Assembly (NCBI GenBank): GCA_963589005.1
Contig: CAVAJR010000028.1
Span: 1 to 31,857 of the forward strand
Direction: 5' to 3'
Origin: RGIG5612 sp963589005
GTDB lineage: Bacteria > Bacillota > Clostridia > Lachnospirales > Lachnospiraceae
Length of the DNA stretch: 31,857 nucleotides
Shown: in pieces, positions 16,060-24,197 of the stretch
Position numbering within the stretch: position 1 is the stretch's first letter
Layout of the letters: each line of letters begins with the position of its first letter
The notes under the pieces: generated by a model
What the model saw: only the letters and a program-made list of their open reading frames with translations
Told to the model about the DNA's origin: nothing
Database searches by the model: none
Made by a program: the position numbers and the translations under genes

Positions 16060-17145
16060 CTATGTTATCAACTCCGCAAAATCCCTGGCATTTTGAACGT
16101 TGGAAATCTGTAGCTCTACATTCAGCCCGGACGATGAACGTAGGAAAACCTGCCCGTACAGACATATAGGTATCTGTCTGTTGTTCTTATATCTTCGATC
16201 GGGCGTACCATTCTTATTTACATATTGCCATGTCTGTCCTACAACCTGAGCATCCTTAGGCACCGGATCAGATTCCACAAAGCGTACCAAAGATACGCTG
16301 ATTCTGAAATCAGAATAATCTATCATGCCTACCTTTTGCTTTCTTACAAAGAACACCTTATCCGGCAGAATGATCAGTGTCTCCTTATTAGCCAGCACTA
16401 TCTGTATGGTATCTACATTCGTATCAATATAATACGGATGCTCCTTCTGTATCTTACATACAGATCTCCTCTGGCTTCTGTTTGCCCCGACATGAACCTT
16501 TTGGTTATTGTTGAATTGCTCGGTCAGCACCTGCCATTCCTTGTTTCCTTCCGCCAGAAGCTGCCATGCCCCAATCCTTCGGTTATGCTCATCCTGTTTT
16601 TCAGGATCAAAACTATATTCCAGATTCACTCTGCCTGCAGTATGCGCAACAATTTTCAGCACGATTCCGGCAAATGGCACAAGCAAGAATGCCGGATGAA
16701 CAGCTACCAGCAATATTCCAAATAGAAGTAATGTTCCGATCCAGTTCAAACGGATTGTCCGCTCCAATGCATCAGAAACAGTTCCTTCCTCAGCCTCTTT
16801 GAACTGTTCAATACCAGTGCTCTGAATAGCCCTCTCAGGAGCACTGTCATAAGATGGCTGATAATTTTGCCTTGGCATCGGCTGTGTCGGCTGATACGGA
16901 GCTGGATTACTCCGGCTTCTCGTATTGTTCCTGTTGCTTCTTGACCTGTTTCGGTGCTTTCCGCCCGTTTCATCGACCCATGAAATACCTGTTCTGGGGA
17001 TAGAATAGGTTCGCCTGGTGGTGCCACGGGCAGTCTTCGTCACTCTGTATCCCTTTTTCCCCCAGCTGTAGCCTATACCTGACTTGCTGAGGTTAATCCT
17101 GAATCCCCCTCCCAGGTTTATGCTTTTTCTGAACCTAAAACCCAT
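16060..17145 (-). CDS. DUF4236-domain membrane protein
   Basis: A 361-residue protein starting with the DUF4236 domain: MGFRFRKSINLGGGFRINLSKSGIGYSWG (residues 1-50). A basic Arg/Asn/Ser-rich and Gln/Pro-rich linker follows, then a hydrophobic hairpin (about 130-168, LNWIGTLLLFGILLVAVHPAFLLVPFAGIVLKI) and a C-terminal soluble domain (about 180-361). I start at ATG 17145 because GGAGG lies 7 nt upstream and DUF4236 proteins begin MGxRFRKS; a GTG at 17151 in the same frame lies almost on the ribosome site. It starts 2 bp after the PP2C stop codon. Function unknown. Its neighbours suggest a membrane platform for the signalling and remodelling proteins. Confidence 0.85.
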   Translation of the reverse strand: MGFRFRKSINLGGGFRINLSKSGIGYSWGKKGYRVTKTARGTTRRTYSIPRTGISWVDETGGKHRNRSRSNRNNTRSRSNPAPYQPTQPMPRQNYQPSYDSAPERAIQSTGIEQFKEAEEGTVSDALERTIRLNWIGTLLLFGILLVAVHPAFLLVPFAGIVLKIVAHTAGRVNLEYSFDPEKQDEHNRRIGAWQLLAEGNKEWQVLTEQFNNNQKVHVGANRSQRRSVCKIQKEHPYYIDTNVDTIQIVLANKETLIILPDKVFFVRKQKVGMIDYSDFRISVSLVRFVESDPVPKDAQVVGQTWQYVNKNGTPDRRYKNNRQIPICLYGQVFLRSSSGLNVELQISNVQNARDFAELIT

Positions 17146-17147
17146 TC

Positions 17148-17879
17148 TCACCCCTCCTGCATACAGATAAGCACTACTGTCATATCATCTTTTGACCCGG
17201 CAAGCAAGGCAGCTTCCTGTATGGCACTGCATTTCTCGTCATTCGGAATATCTGAATTGATGATATCTTCAAGATCATCAATGCTCACATACTCGTGTAT
17301 CCCGTCACTCGTCAAAAGTAATGTTTTTACTTCATTTACTGACTGGATATAAAGCTTCTCGATCAGCTTTTCATCTCCGCCTCCAAAGCAGCTTGTGATC
17401 TCATTTTTATTGCACGCTTCCGCTTCTTCCGTTCTGCCAAGACTTTTCAGCCAGTTATAAACTGTATGATCCGATGTCAGCTGCTTCAGATAATGTCCCT
17501 GCATGGCATACACTCTGGTATTGCCAACATGAATAATCTTCAGTTCGCCAGTTTTGATGTACACCCCGGACATCGTGGTCGCCATATTGGTAAGCCTTAC
17601 ATCCTCTTTGCTGTTCGATACAAGCTTGCGGTTGATCTCTACGAGCTTTTCTCTCATAGCATCCTCATCTGACCACTGATAATCAGACAAGGCATTCAGC
17701 ACAAATGATGAAGCCTCTTCTCCAGCATTATTGCCGCCTACCCCATCAGCTACGCAGATCAGCCCCTCAGCAGGAATATCCACTGTATCCGTTACATTGG
17801 AATAAATCTGGCTTCCCACGAGCACTGTATCTTCACTTATATCTTTGCCGTGTCCGGCCTGTGTCATCACATAAATCAT
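17148..17879 (-). CDS. PP2C-family Ser/Thr protein phosphatase
   Basis: Removes phosphate from Ser/Thr residues, using two or three metal ions. The 243-residue protein is a bare PP2C catalytic domain. Motifs in order: GKDISED (D17), CVADGVGGNNAGEEAS (D45, G46), TTMSGVYI, HVGNTRVYAM (the usual GDSR reads GNTR), LLLTSDGIHEYV (D192) and SKDDMTVVLI (about 230). The metal Asp residues are present, so it should be active. Its ATG overlaps the stop of the AAA+ gene by 4 bp (ATGA), and DUF4236 follows at once. It is the natural opponent of the Ser/Thr kinase in the same operon. Confidence 0.93.
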   Translation of the reverse strand: MIYVMTQAGHGKDISEDTVLVGSQIYSNVTDTVDIPAEGLICVADGVGGNNAGEEASSFVLNALSDYQWSDEDAMREKLVEINRKLVSNSKEDVRLTNMATTMSGVYIKTGELKIIHVGNTRVYAMQGHYLKQLTSDHTVYNWLKSLGRTEEAEACNKNEITSCFGGGDEKLIEKLYIQSVNEVKTLLLTSDGIHEYVSIDDLEDIINSDIPNDEKCSAIQEAALLAGSKDDMTVVLICMQEG

Positions 17880-19762
17880 CCGATTGCCTCATAGGAACAT
17901 TCAAGCGCATACGGGGCATTCTCAGCGTCAATATCATTGATAGTAAGTTTTACATCGCCCTTGATTTCCTCATCAAACAGGTATCTGGAAAGCGTGTTTA
18001 TCAACAAGCTCTCGACGATATTTCCAATGCCTCTACCACCGTTTCCAAGATTATCCAGAGTTTTTTCCATCAGCTTTTCAAAAGCTGTGTCGGATATTAC
18101 AAGCTGAATCCTCTTTTCTGCTTCCAGACTCTTAACAATCTTATCAATCTGCGACCTGAGGATCAGTTCTGCAACCTCCGGACGGATAAAGTCAAAGACA
18201 ACGATATTCTCACCTATACGGTTCAATATCTCCGGCCTGCCAAGCTCCAGCTTGAAGTAATCCTCAATCGCCTGTCTTACCTTCTTCTGAACCTCCGGAT
18301 ACTCCATATCAGGCGTAACATTCGGTTCCCGCATTCCCATCTCATTTCTGGTATAGATACCCAGATTACTTGTAAAGATGATGATACATTCGGAGAAGTA
18401 AACCGTATTGCCCTGTCCATCAGTCATGCGTCCGTCTTCCAGTATCTGAAGGAACTTATCAAAGATAGACGGATGTGCCTTCTCTATCTCATCAAACAGC
18501 AGAATGGAAAATGGATTATTCTTAACCGCATTAGTCAGCTGACCGCCGGCTTCATATCCGACATATCCGGGAGGCGCTCCAAGCAGCTTCTGATCGCTGT
18601 GCCCCTGGCTGTATTCGCTCATATCAAATCGGATGCAGCAGCTCTCATCTCCGAACAGCTTCTCCGCCAGAGTCTTTGCCGTTTCTGTCTTACCGGTACC
18701 GGTAGGTCCCGCAAAAAACAAGATTCCTTTCGGCTTACCATGCGCCGATCCCTGTAGACCGGACATTCCTGTTACCGCTCTTTTAATCACATCAAGAGTC
18801 TTAACGATTGCAAAATCCTGACCCTTCACACGCTTCTGAAAATCTTCCTTGGCCGTCTTAAGCTCGTTCACATTCAACGAATCCCAAGGATTATCCTTTA
18901 CACCATATCGGTACAGATCTATAACAGACGACATCTTACGGATATGTGTTTTCTCATTTTTGCAAAGTCTGCGAAGTCCATTGATCTCCGTAAAACTAAA
19001 TCCTTCCGTCAGTCCAACAAACTTATCCTGAACCTTTTCCAGCTCATCCGGATGCTGTTCGTAATACTTGATGTCTTCATCATAGATATCCGCTGCAAAA
19101 AAGCTCGCAAAGTTTTCTCCCTTAATCAGTGCTTCACGCTCATCCTTTGACGGTGTGCTGATACTTACGGTCTTAACATTCGGATTGTCCAGATAGAACC
19201 ACGCCGGAACATCATTAACCTTGTTCACGATCATAACAACAAGGTTCTTCAGCGTCCCGCTCTCCGTCCTGACATCCTTGCCTTCAAGGGACGCCAGTAA
19301 CAGATTTGTGAAACTGTCCACTTCTGACTGATCAACATTGTCAGGCGATATAATATATCTGGAAGCCAGATTCATGATGATAGCCGTAGGCACCTGATTC
19401 TGGCTTACTGCCGTTCTTACAATGGCTGATGCAGAATTAGCCTTCCCCTTAAAGTCGCTGCGGATATATCTGCCGTCCAGTCTTGCGTCCGTCATCTTTG
19501 CAAAGTCTTCAATATGCCCTTCCTCACAGGAATTGTAGAATCCTTGCATACTGTCATAAAAAGCAATCGTCTGATAGCCCAGATCAGTAAAGTAGTAATG
19601 CAGGTATTCAGGAAGCCGCAAAATACTTCCCTTGGAAATGCTCCCTTCTGTCGGATACTGATAAACATCCAACACATTCCCCTCTACAATAATCAGAGGT
19701 TTGATCCTGCAGAAGATCCCTATCTCCCTGTGCCATTTAGCAATATACTCTGTTTCCGCCAT
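17876..19762 (-). CDS. ClpB/ClpA-like AAA+ ATPase with degenerate first domain
   Basis: A 628-residue protein. Residues about 1-320 look like a degenerate AAA fold: TAIIMNLASRYI and LVVMIVNKVNDVP resemble Walker B/sensor strands, but no Walker A is present. Residues about 320-628 form a full Clp-type second AAA+ domain: Walker A GPTGTGKT (352-359), Walker B ILLFDEIEKAHP (D424, E425), the pore-loop-like APPGYVGYEAGGQLT, sensor 1 IIFTSNLG, the GRPEILNRI arginine-finger region and sensor 2 GNGGRGIGN. It should form ATP-driven hexamers that remodel proteins. It lacks the Clp N-domain and the ClpB coiled-coil insert. The ATG at 19762 has a strong AAAGGAGG. Type VI secretion ClpV is an analogue by context (kinase, phosphatase, FHA), but no secretion genes are seen. 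Confidence 0.9.
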   Translation of the reverse strand: MAETEYIAKWHREIGIFCRIKPLIIVEGNVLDVYQYPTEGSISKGSILRLPEYLHYYFTDLGYQTIAFYDSMQGFYNSCEEGHIEDFAKMTDARLDGRYIRSDFKGKANSASAIVRTAVSQNQVPTAIIMNLASRYIISPDNVDQSEVDSFTNLLLASLEGKDVRTESGTLKNLVVMIVNKVNDVPAWFYLDNPNVKTVSISTPSKDEREALIKGENFASFFAADIYDEDIKYYEQHPDELEKVQDKFVGLTEGFSFTEINGLRRLCKNEKTHIRKMSSVIDLYRYGVKDNPWDSLNVNELKTAKEDFQKRVKGQDFAIVKTLDVIKRAVTGMSGLQGSAHGKPKGILFFAGPTGTGKTETAKTLAEKLFGDESCCIRFDMSEYSQGHSDQKLLGAPPGYVGYEAGGQLTNAVKNNPFSILLFDEIEKAHPSIFDKFLQILEDGRMTDGQGNTVYFSECIIIFTSNLGIYTRNEMGMREPNVTPDMEYPEVQKKVRQAIEDYFKLELGRPEILNRIGENIVVFDFIRPEVAELILRSQIDKIVKSLEAEKRIQLVISDTAFEKLMEKTLDNLGNGGRGIGNIVESLLINTLSRYLFDEEIKGDVKLTINDIDAENAPYALECSYEAIG

Positions 19763-19791
19763 TCGCTACCTCCTTTCCGCCTTTTACGGCC

Positions 19792-20367
19792 TCAGCCGCT
19801 AAAGCCTCTTTTATGTATTCCCACCGAAACCACCCCGTTTGAAGTGGTAAAATTCTGTATCTGGTTGTGTGCTGTTTTCAAATATGCACTGTACTTTTTA
19901 TCCATCTCCGGATTCAATATATGAATCCTCTGATTTTCAGATCCTCTTAGCAATACATCCGTATTCTCTTCTTCTCTATATTCGCCGTCTATCAATACAG
20001 CTATATCGTTCAAGATAGCTTCGGTATCATGGTCATCTCTACTTCTAAGCTGCTCTATCAAATATCCACTGTATATCAGAATATCCCCTGAATACTCTTT
20101 CAATTCTCCGATCAGCTTTGCCAGTTCTGCAGCCTGATCCATCGGTTCCCCGCCGGTTATGGTAAAGCCATCAATCATATGGTCTTTGGCAATTTTGTCC
20201 ACAAGCTCCATGATGTCTTCTATCGTTGCCTCATATTCAGGCTTTCTCTCCCATAATTCAGGGTTACTGCAACCTTTACACACTCTATTACATCCGCACA
20301 CCCAGATCCCTATCCTCTTTCCAGGTCCCAGAACCTCTACAGGGTACAATATCCTTGCTACATTCAT
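19792..20367 (-). CDS. NrdG-like radical SAM activase-type protein
   Basis: A 191-residue radical SAM protein with the cluster motif C26-N-R-V-C30-K-G-C33 near the N-terminus and the SAM-binding FTITGGEPMDQ at about residues 70-80. The small size, N-terminal RILYPVEVLGPGKRIGIWVCGC and single cluster resemble the activase of anaerobic ribonucleotide reductase (NrdG). No NrdD glycyl-radical enzyme is nearby, so it may instead modify a protein or nucleotide of this system. Its ATG overlaps the FHA gene stop by 4 bp. The C-terminal 60 residues (RIHILNPEMDKKYSAYLKTAHNQ) are not conserved NrdG sequence that I recognise. Oxygen-sensitive chemistry fits an anaerobic host. Confidence 0.85.
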   Translation of the reverse strand: MNVARILYPVEVLGPGKRIGIWVCGCNRVCKGCSNPELWERKPEYEATIEDIMELVDKIAKDHMIDGFTITGGEPMDQAAELAKLIGELKEYSGDILIYSGYLIEQLRSRDDHDTEAILNDIAVLIDGEYREEENTDVLLRGSENQRIHILNPEMDKKYSAYLKTAHNQIQNFTTSNGVVSVGIHKRGFSG

Positions 20368-20993
20368 GCTTTTGTATGAAACGTGAAATACGCAGCGTCC
20401 TTCTGCCGTTCTCCGTTTATCTCCATTCCGCCCAATCCGATCTCATCGCCGTCTGCCAATGCCGTAGGTTCCGTTCCTGCAACCGACAGATTATTGATAA
20501 ATGTCTGGTTTGTGTTGCTCAGATTTTCAATCATCACCTTACCTGCCACAATCGTCAGTTTAGCGTGCTGGCGGCTGACATACATTTTGGTTCCCAGATA
20601 ATCCTTCAGCCCAGCTTCCCTGCCTATGACGATCACGGGCTGATCCAATGTAACAGAAAAATCATCACCTATGGCCTTAAGTTCATATGTAAATGTCTGT
20701 TCTTCCATCACTGTAGTAGGTATGATGTCAGATATATCTTCTCCACATTCCTTACATTTTCTCGCCTGAGGCGGATTATGTGCCCCGCACTCACATACCC
20801 TGACAAGAACCGGTGTACCTCCACCGGAAGGAGTCTCGGAAGCTTTCGCCTTTTCCTCTGCTTCTTTTTGCTCCATTGCACTGTCCATCACCTTGATGCC
20901 TGTCAGGTCTGTCTCACATTTCCGGCATTCCAGCAAACTCGGAGGATTATGTCCCCCACAGGCCGGACAGATTTTATATTTTTCCAATGCCAT
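20364..20993 (-). CDS. Zinc-ribbon and FHA-domain protein
   Basis: A 209-residue phosphothreonine reader. Two similar zinc ribbons come first: CPACGGHNPPSLLECRKCETDL (about 9-30) and CECGAHNPPQARKCKECGEDI (about 68-88). Both share the HNPP loop. An FHA domain follows (about 105-200) with the key binding residues IGREAG, VSRQHAKL and NTNQTFINN, so phosphopeptide binding should be intact. FHA domains bind phosphothreonine peptides; the kinase two genes upstream carries T-x-I-N repeats that may be the ligand. Its ATG overlaps the stop of the coiled-coil gene by 1 bp (TGATG), with no close ribosome site, pointing to coupled translation. Confidence 0.92.
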   Translation of the reverse strand: MALEKYKICPACGGHNPPSLLECRKCETDLTGIKVMDSAMEQKEAEEKAKASETPSGGGTPVLVRVCECGAHNPPQARKCKECGEDISDIIPTTVMEEQTFTYELKAIGDDFSVTLDQPVIVIGREAGLKDYLGTKMYVSRQHAKLTIVAGKVMIENLSNTNQTFINNLSVAGTEPTALADGDEIGLGGMEINGERQKDAAYFTFHTKA

Positions 20994-22435
20994 CAGTCAT
21001 CTCGCTCCTTTCGTACCTTCTGTGCCGCTGCAGCTTTCTTACGTCTGGTAGCCACATTCATCTCGGATATCTGCTTGCCCTGTTCTATCTCGTAATCGCT
21101 CACATTGATAATTGCCGCATATTCCGCTGTCGGAGGCATAATAGCCACCCTATTCCCGACGATGACGCCTTTGGCTTTCATCCTCTTCTCAAACTCTGAG
21201 AACTCTCCGCAGAAAGTCTCCATATCCTGTGTCAATACGGATGTTTCCTCTTCCGTAGGAATCCTGTCTTCCCTCGCTATTCCTCCAAGTTCCATTGAAA
21301 TCTGGCCCTCCGGGGAATAGGTGATATTGACGGCAATGCCCTCACCAAACTGGTATAATTCATTCTTAAACTGCTTTCCACTCTTTTTTTTTTTTTTTCT
21401 TTTGCCGATCATGTCATAGCCCATTTCCTGCATGACTTCATCAATGCAATCAGCAATATAAGTCTGTTCTTTCTGTTTGACGACAACAACTTCCATCTCA
21501 TGAATTGCTTCTTCCAATTCATCTGCATCTGTAAACTTGCGCTCTTTCTCGGACTCTTTTCCGGCCATAACGCAAAGCATCTGATATCTGAGAAGAGATT
21601 CCGCAAACTCTTCCTGCTCTCTCTCGCATTCTCTCTGATATGTTTCCAGTTCTCTGAATATCTTTTTAACCGTAATGCTGTCAAATGTAGTCAGGTTTGC
21701 CATCTGCGTAATGCCATCCAGCGTACTGAGGGCACTCCTGATCTCATTCGTAAGTTTCTTTGACAGGTCTAGCTTCAAAAGTTCCATAAGCTCATTTCTG
21801 ATTGCCTTCTTCTGATCGGCAAAACTCGTTCCTTCAGGAATCTCATCCACATCGTCAAAGGAAAACACACCTCTGATATCATCTGCTATACTGTTCTCCA
21901 ATGTAGACAAATCCTTCCCTTCCAGAGCGTTTGGTTCATCACCATCCCCGTCTGTCAGATACTCTGCTATTGTCTGATTCACCTTTCTCTGTTCATCCTT
22001 TCCGGCTTCTTTCCCGGCATTGGCAGCCTTGTCCAGCTTATCTTTCAATGTCTGCGCTTTAGCTTTTATCGCCATGATTCTTTCCAGATCAAGCTGCTTT
22101 TCTTCCAGAGCTTCCTCAGATATCCTGTACTTCGGCGATATTGTAGGGATATTACGGTTAAACTCGCTTTGTACCCTCTTTACTTCCTGATCAAGATTAC
22201 TTTGAAGGGATTTAACCTCTTCTATGATTGCTTCCTGTCCGCCGTTTCTCTTCTGCAGAAGTTCAAGCATCGCCAAGGAATTTTCCAGCTCACGTCCCAT
22301 TCCTGAACATGACGCAAGAATAGCCTTAATCTGTTCGCCGCATACCAAAGCACGCTGCTCACACTGTATCTGTCCGTCTACCACTTTTCTTTCCCATCCG
22401 GTAAGTGAATAGACCGATATTTTCGGTCCGCTCAT
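20993..22435 (-). CDS. Long coiled-coil protein of unknown function
   Basis: I do not recognise a family. The 480-residue protein is highly charged, with long heptad-like helices at about residues 40-145 (LLQKRNGGQEAIIEEVKSLQSNLDQEVKRVQSEF) and 190-340, an acidic central patch, and a C-terminal alpha/beta part (about 350-440, with NITYSPEGQISMELGGIARE) ending in a basic tail. It has no membrane segment. The ATG at 22435 has AGGAGG 9 nt upstream. Lysines 348-352 are encoded inside a 15-A run, a likely slippage site. It sits between kinase and FHA genes and is probably a scaffold or phosphorylation substrate of the complex. Confidence 0.85.
   Translation of the reverse strand: MSGPKISVYSLTGWERKVVDGQIQCEQRALVCGEQIKAILASCSGMGRELENSLAMLELLQKRNGGQEAIIEEVKSLQSNLDQEVKRVQSEFNRNIPTISPKYRISEEALEEKQLDLERIMAIKAKAQTLKDKLDKAANAGKEAGKDEQRKVNQTIAEYLTDGDGDEPNALEGKDLSTLENSIADDIRGVFSFDDVDEIPEGTSFADQKKAIRNELMELLKLDLSKKLTNEIRSALSTLDGITQMANLTTFDSITVKKIFRELETYQRECEREQEEFAESLLRYQMLCVMAGKESEKERKFTDADELEEAIHEMEVVVVKQKEQTYIADCIDEVMQEMGYDMIGKRKKKKKSGKQFKNELYQFGEGIAVNITYSPEGQISMELGGIAREDRIPTEEETSVLTQDMETFCGEFSEFEKRMKAKGVIVGNRVAIMPPTAEYAAIINVSDYEIEQGKQISEMNVATRRKKAAAAQKVRKERDD
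21384..21398 (-). repeat. 15-nt A homopolymer inside the coiled-coil gene
   Basis: A run of 15 T on the plus strand (A in the coding strand) encodes the end of an Arg codon and five Lys codons. One added A would give a stop seven codons after the tract; one lost A would give a stop about 32 codons on. Either change removes about 130 C-terminal residues. Confidence 0.95.
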
Positions 22436-22451
22436 ATCTTCTGCCTCCTTA

Positions 22452-24176
22452 TCAATTCATAGAATCACGCCACTTCTCAATTTCCTTTTGTTTCCCTATT
22501 GCGATCAGCCATGTTTCCAGCTGAAAATCAAGATTTCCGTCATAATCCACCAGCTTATGGCAAAGCGACTCAAACCTCTCAAGAGACTCGTCCAGTACAC
22601 TTCTCATATAATTAGCCAGCTCACCCACAGTGCGGAACTGTTCTCCATTCAGAAGAAGCAATTTCTGTCCTGACAGCGTATATGCCATCAAAAAGTACGT
22701 CCTCTTCATGTCAGTTCCGTTGATGATTTCTAATTCATAAGAATCCTCAATAGCCGCCGCTGCTTTTTTCAGTTTTTCATTTTTGGGTGCCGCCTGGTTC
22801 ACATACGCTGACAGCATCTTCTCGGACAATACACTTGCGTAATACGGAAACTGAGATTCATCCTTATCCCACAGACTCTCCAGCACATCACGACCGAATG
22901 CAGCTATACTCTCGAAGGTCTGCCCCTTCCAATAAAATCCCTTAAGTTTAGGATTTATCTGGTACAGAAGCTTCCAGAAAATGATATCGTCCTTACCGTT
23001 TTCTCTGCCAGCCTCTTCTTCAGCCGCCTGGCACTTTCGAGCCAGCTCCTGATTAAATGTTCTGAAGTGCGCGGTTACATGACCTCTGAACAGCTGCTTC
23101 TTTCCATCTTCCCAGTTCTTTGCAAATGCCATCACCAAAGCGGCAGGATCAGTAAATGATTCTCCAAGGAACTGGAACGCCGGCATATTACCCTTTCCGA
23201 CATTTCCGATACCTTCACCCGGAATAACCAGACTCTCTCCATCCAGCCATTTCTGCACTTCCTCGTATGTCCAGCGGCGGTTCGGATTATCCTTATTCTT
23301 TCGATAGCTGATATCATAATAAGTCAGTGCGGAAATGAAATCCTGCAAAAGTGCCGGCATATTCTCCGGGAACGGGATTCTCTGCACGGAAACATACTGC
23401 TCTATTTCCTCCGGCTGCATATTCGCATACGGCGTGTATCCGCAGAACAGCTCAAACAATGTGATTCCAAAGGAATAATAGTCCGATCCTTCATAGAATA
23501 TATTTTTGAAGGTCTCGGGTGCGGAATACTCCGGAGTCATTCCCGTCCTAGTCACAAGGATAGTGTTATTTCCATCCACAGCCGAACTGATACCAAAGTC
23601 AATGATGGAAACCGTCTCTCCATCCGCATTCAGCATAATGTTGGATGGCTTCAGATCCTTATGGATAATACCCGCATCGTGAATTGCTTTTAGTCCTTCA
23701 TTGATATTCGGAATGATCGTCTTTAACAATTCATCCTGCGAATATGTCTTACCCTGCAGGCTCCCGTTCTCATAATACGGCAATATCTCGACAGGATATC
23801 CGTTATAGGTACCTGTTTCGTACAGCTTCGCTACATAAGGAGAATCAATGGTCATCAGCTTATCAATGACTTCCTGCTTGATTGCGAACTGTCTCTTATA
23901 TACTTTTGCAACATACTCCGATCCCCTGCAGGTGCACAGATACAGATCAGCCTCTCCGGAAGAAACCTCCAGCTGTCGGCTCACGGTATATTTTCCACAG
24001 ATCTCCGTTCCCTCGCTGATAGGCTGACTGCTGCCGGATTCAATGCCATTCTGTCTGTTGTACTGATCTATGATCTCGTTATTGATTGCAGTAGCATTAG
24101 ACCCTCGCAGATTCGGATTGATCTCTGTAGGTGCCGATCCCTGTAGATTCGTATTGATTACTGTCTCATTTGCCAT
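22452..24176 (-). CDS. Hanks-type Ser/Thr protein kinase with N-terminal T-x-I-N repeats
   Basis: A soluble 574-residue kinase. Residues 1-36 contain three 12-residue repeats beginning T5-V-I-N, T17-E-I-N and T29-A-I-N. The kinase domain (about 65-310) has the glycine-loop region VSSGEADLYLC, catalytic VAK91, the catalytic loop HKDLKPSN (D174), IIDFG (D193) and the activation segment TGMTPEYSAPET, so it should be active. The C-terminal about 260 residues are helical with no domain I recognise. There is no membrane segment, unlike PrkC/PknB. A GGAG lies 8 nt before the ATG. It follows the YdbC gene by 21 bp. Its likely targets are its own N-terminus, read by the FHA protein, and other operon products; PP2C would reverse this. 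Confidence 0.93.
   Translation of the reverse strand: MANETVINTNLQGSAPTEINPNLRGSNATAINNEIIDQYNRQNGIESGSSQPISEGTEICGKYTVSRQLEVSSGEADLYLCTCRGSEYVAKVYKRQFAIKQEVIDKLMTIDSPYVAKLYETGTYNGYPVEILPYYENGSLQGKTYSQDELLKTIIPNINEGLKAIHDAGIIHKDLKPSNIMLNADGETVSIIDFGISSAVDGNNTILVTRTGMTPEYSAPETFKNIFYEGSDYYSFGITLFELFCGYTPYANMQPEEIEQYVSVQRIPFPENMPALLQDFISALTYYDISYRKNKDNPNRRWTYEEVQKWLDGESLVIPGEGIGNVGKGNMPAFQFLGESFTDPAALVMAFAKNWEDGKKQLFRGHVTAHFRTFNQELARKCQAAEEEAGRENGKDDIIFWKLLYQINPKLKGFYWKGQTFESIAAFGRDVLESLWDKDESQFPYYASVLSEKMLSAYVNQAAPKNEKLKKAAAAIEDSYELEIINGTDMKRTYFLMAYTLSGQKLLLLNGEQFRTVGELANYMRSVLDESLERFESLCHKLVDYDGNLDFQLETWLIAIGKQKEIEKWRDSMN
24069..24164 (-). repeat. Three in-frame 36-bp repeats encoding T-x-I-N units of the kinase
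   Basis: The repeats encode residues 5-16, 17-28 and 29-36 (the last one partial). Units 1 and 2 share T-x-I-N-x-N-L-x-G-S at the same spacing, and unit 3 keeps T-A-I-N. They are also visibly alike in DNA, most clearly the shared AGATTCGTATTGAT/AGATTCGGATTGAT boundary. Confidence 0.85.
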
Positions 24177-24197
24177 ATCACTGCTCCAACTTCATCT

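Noticed and set aside
17705..18757. A 350-codon open frame on the plus strand opposite the AAA+ and PP2C genes
   Set aside because: It lies antisense to well-supported domains, its translation shows no domain, and its composition is that of a complement of a conserved gene.
20226..21095. A 289-codon plus-strand open frame opposite the radical SAM and FHA genes
   Set aside because: Cys/Phe/Ser-rich antisense translation without motifs; the opposite strand encodes clear zinc ribbons, an FHA domain and a radical SAM site.
17876..24176. A type VI secretion cluster, suggested by kinase, PP2C, FHA and Clp-like ATPase
   Set aside because: No sheath, baseplate, VgrG, Hcp or TssJLM genes are present, and the host looks Gram-positive. 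The similarity is only one of regulatory logic.
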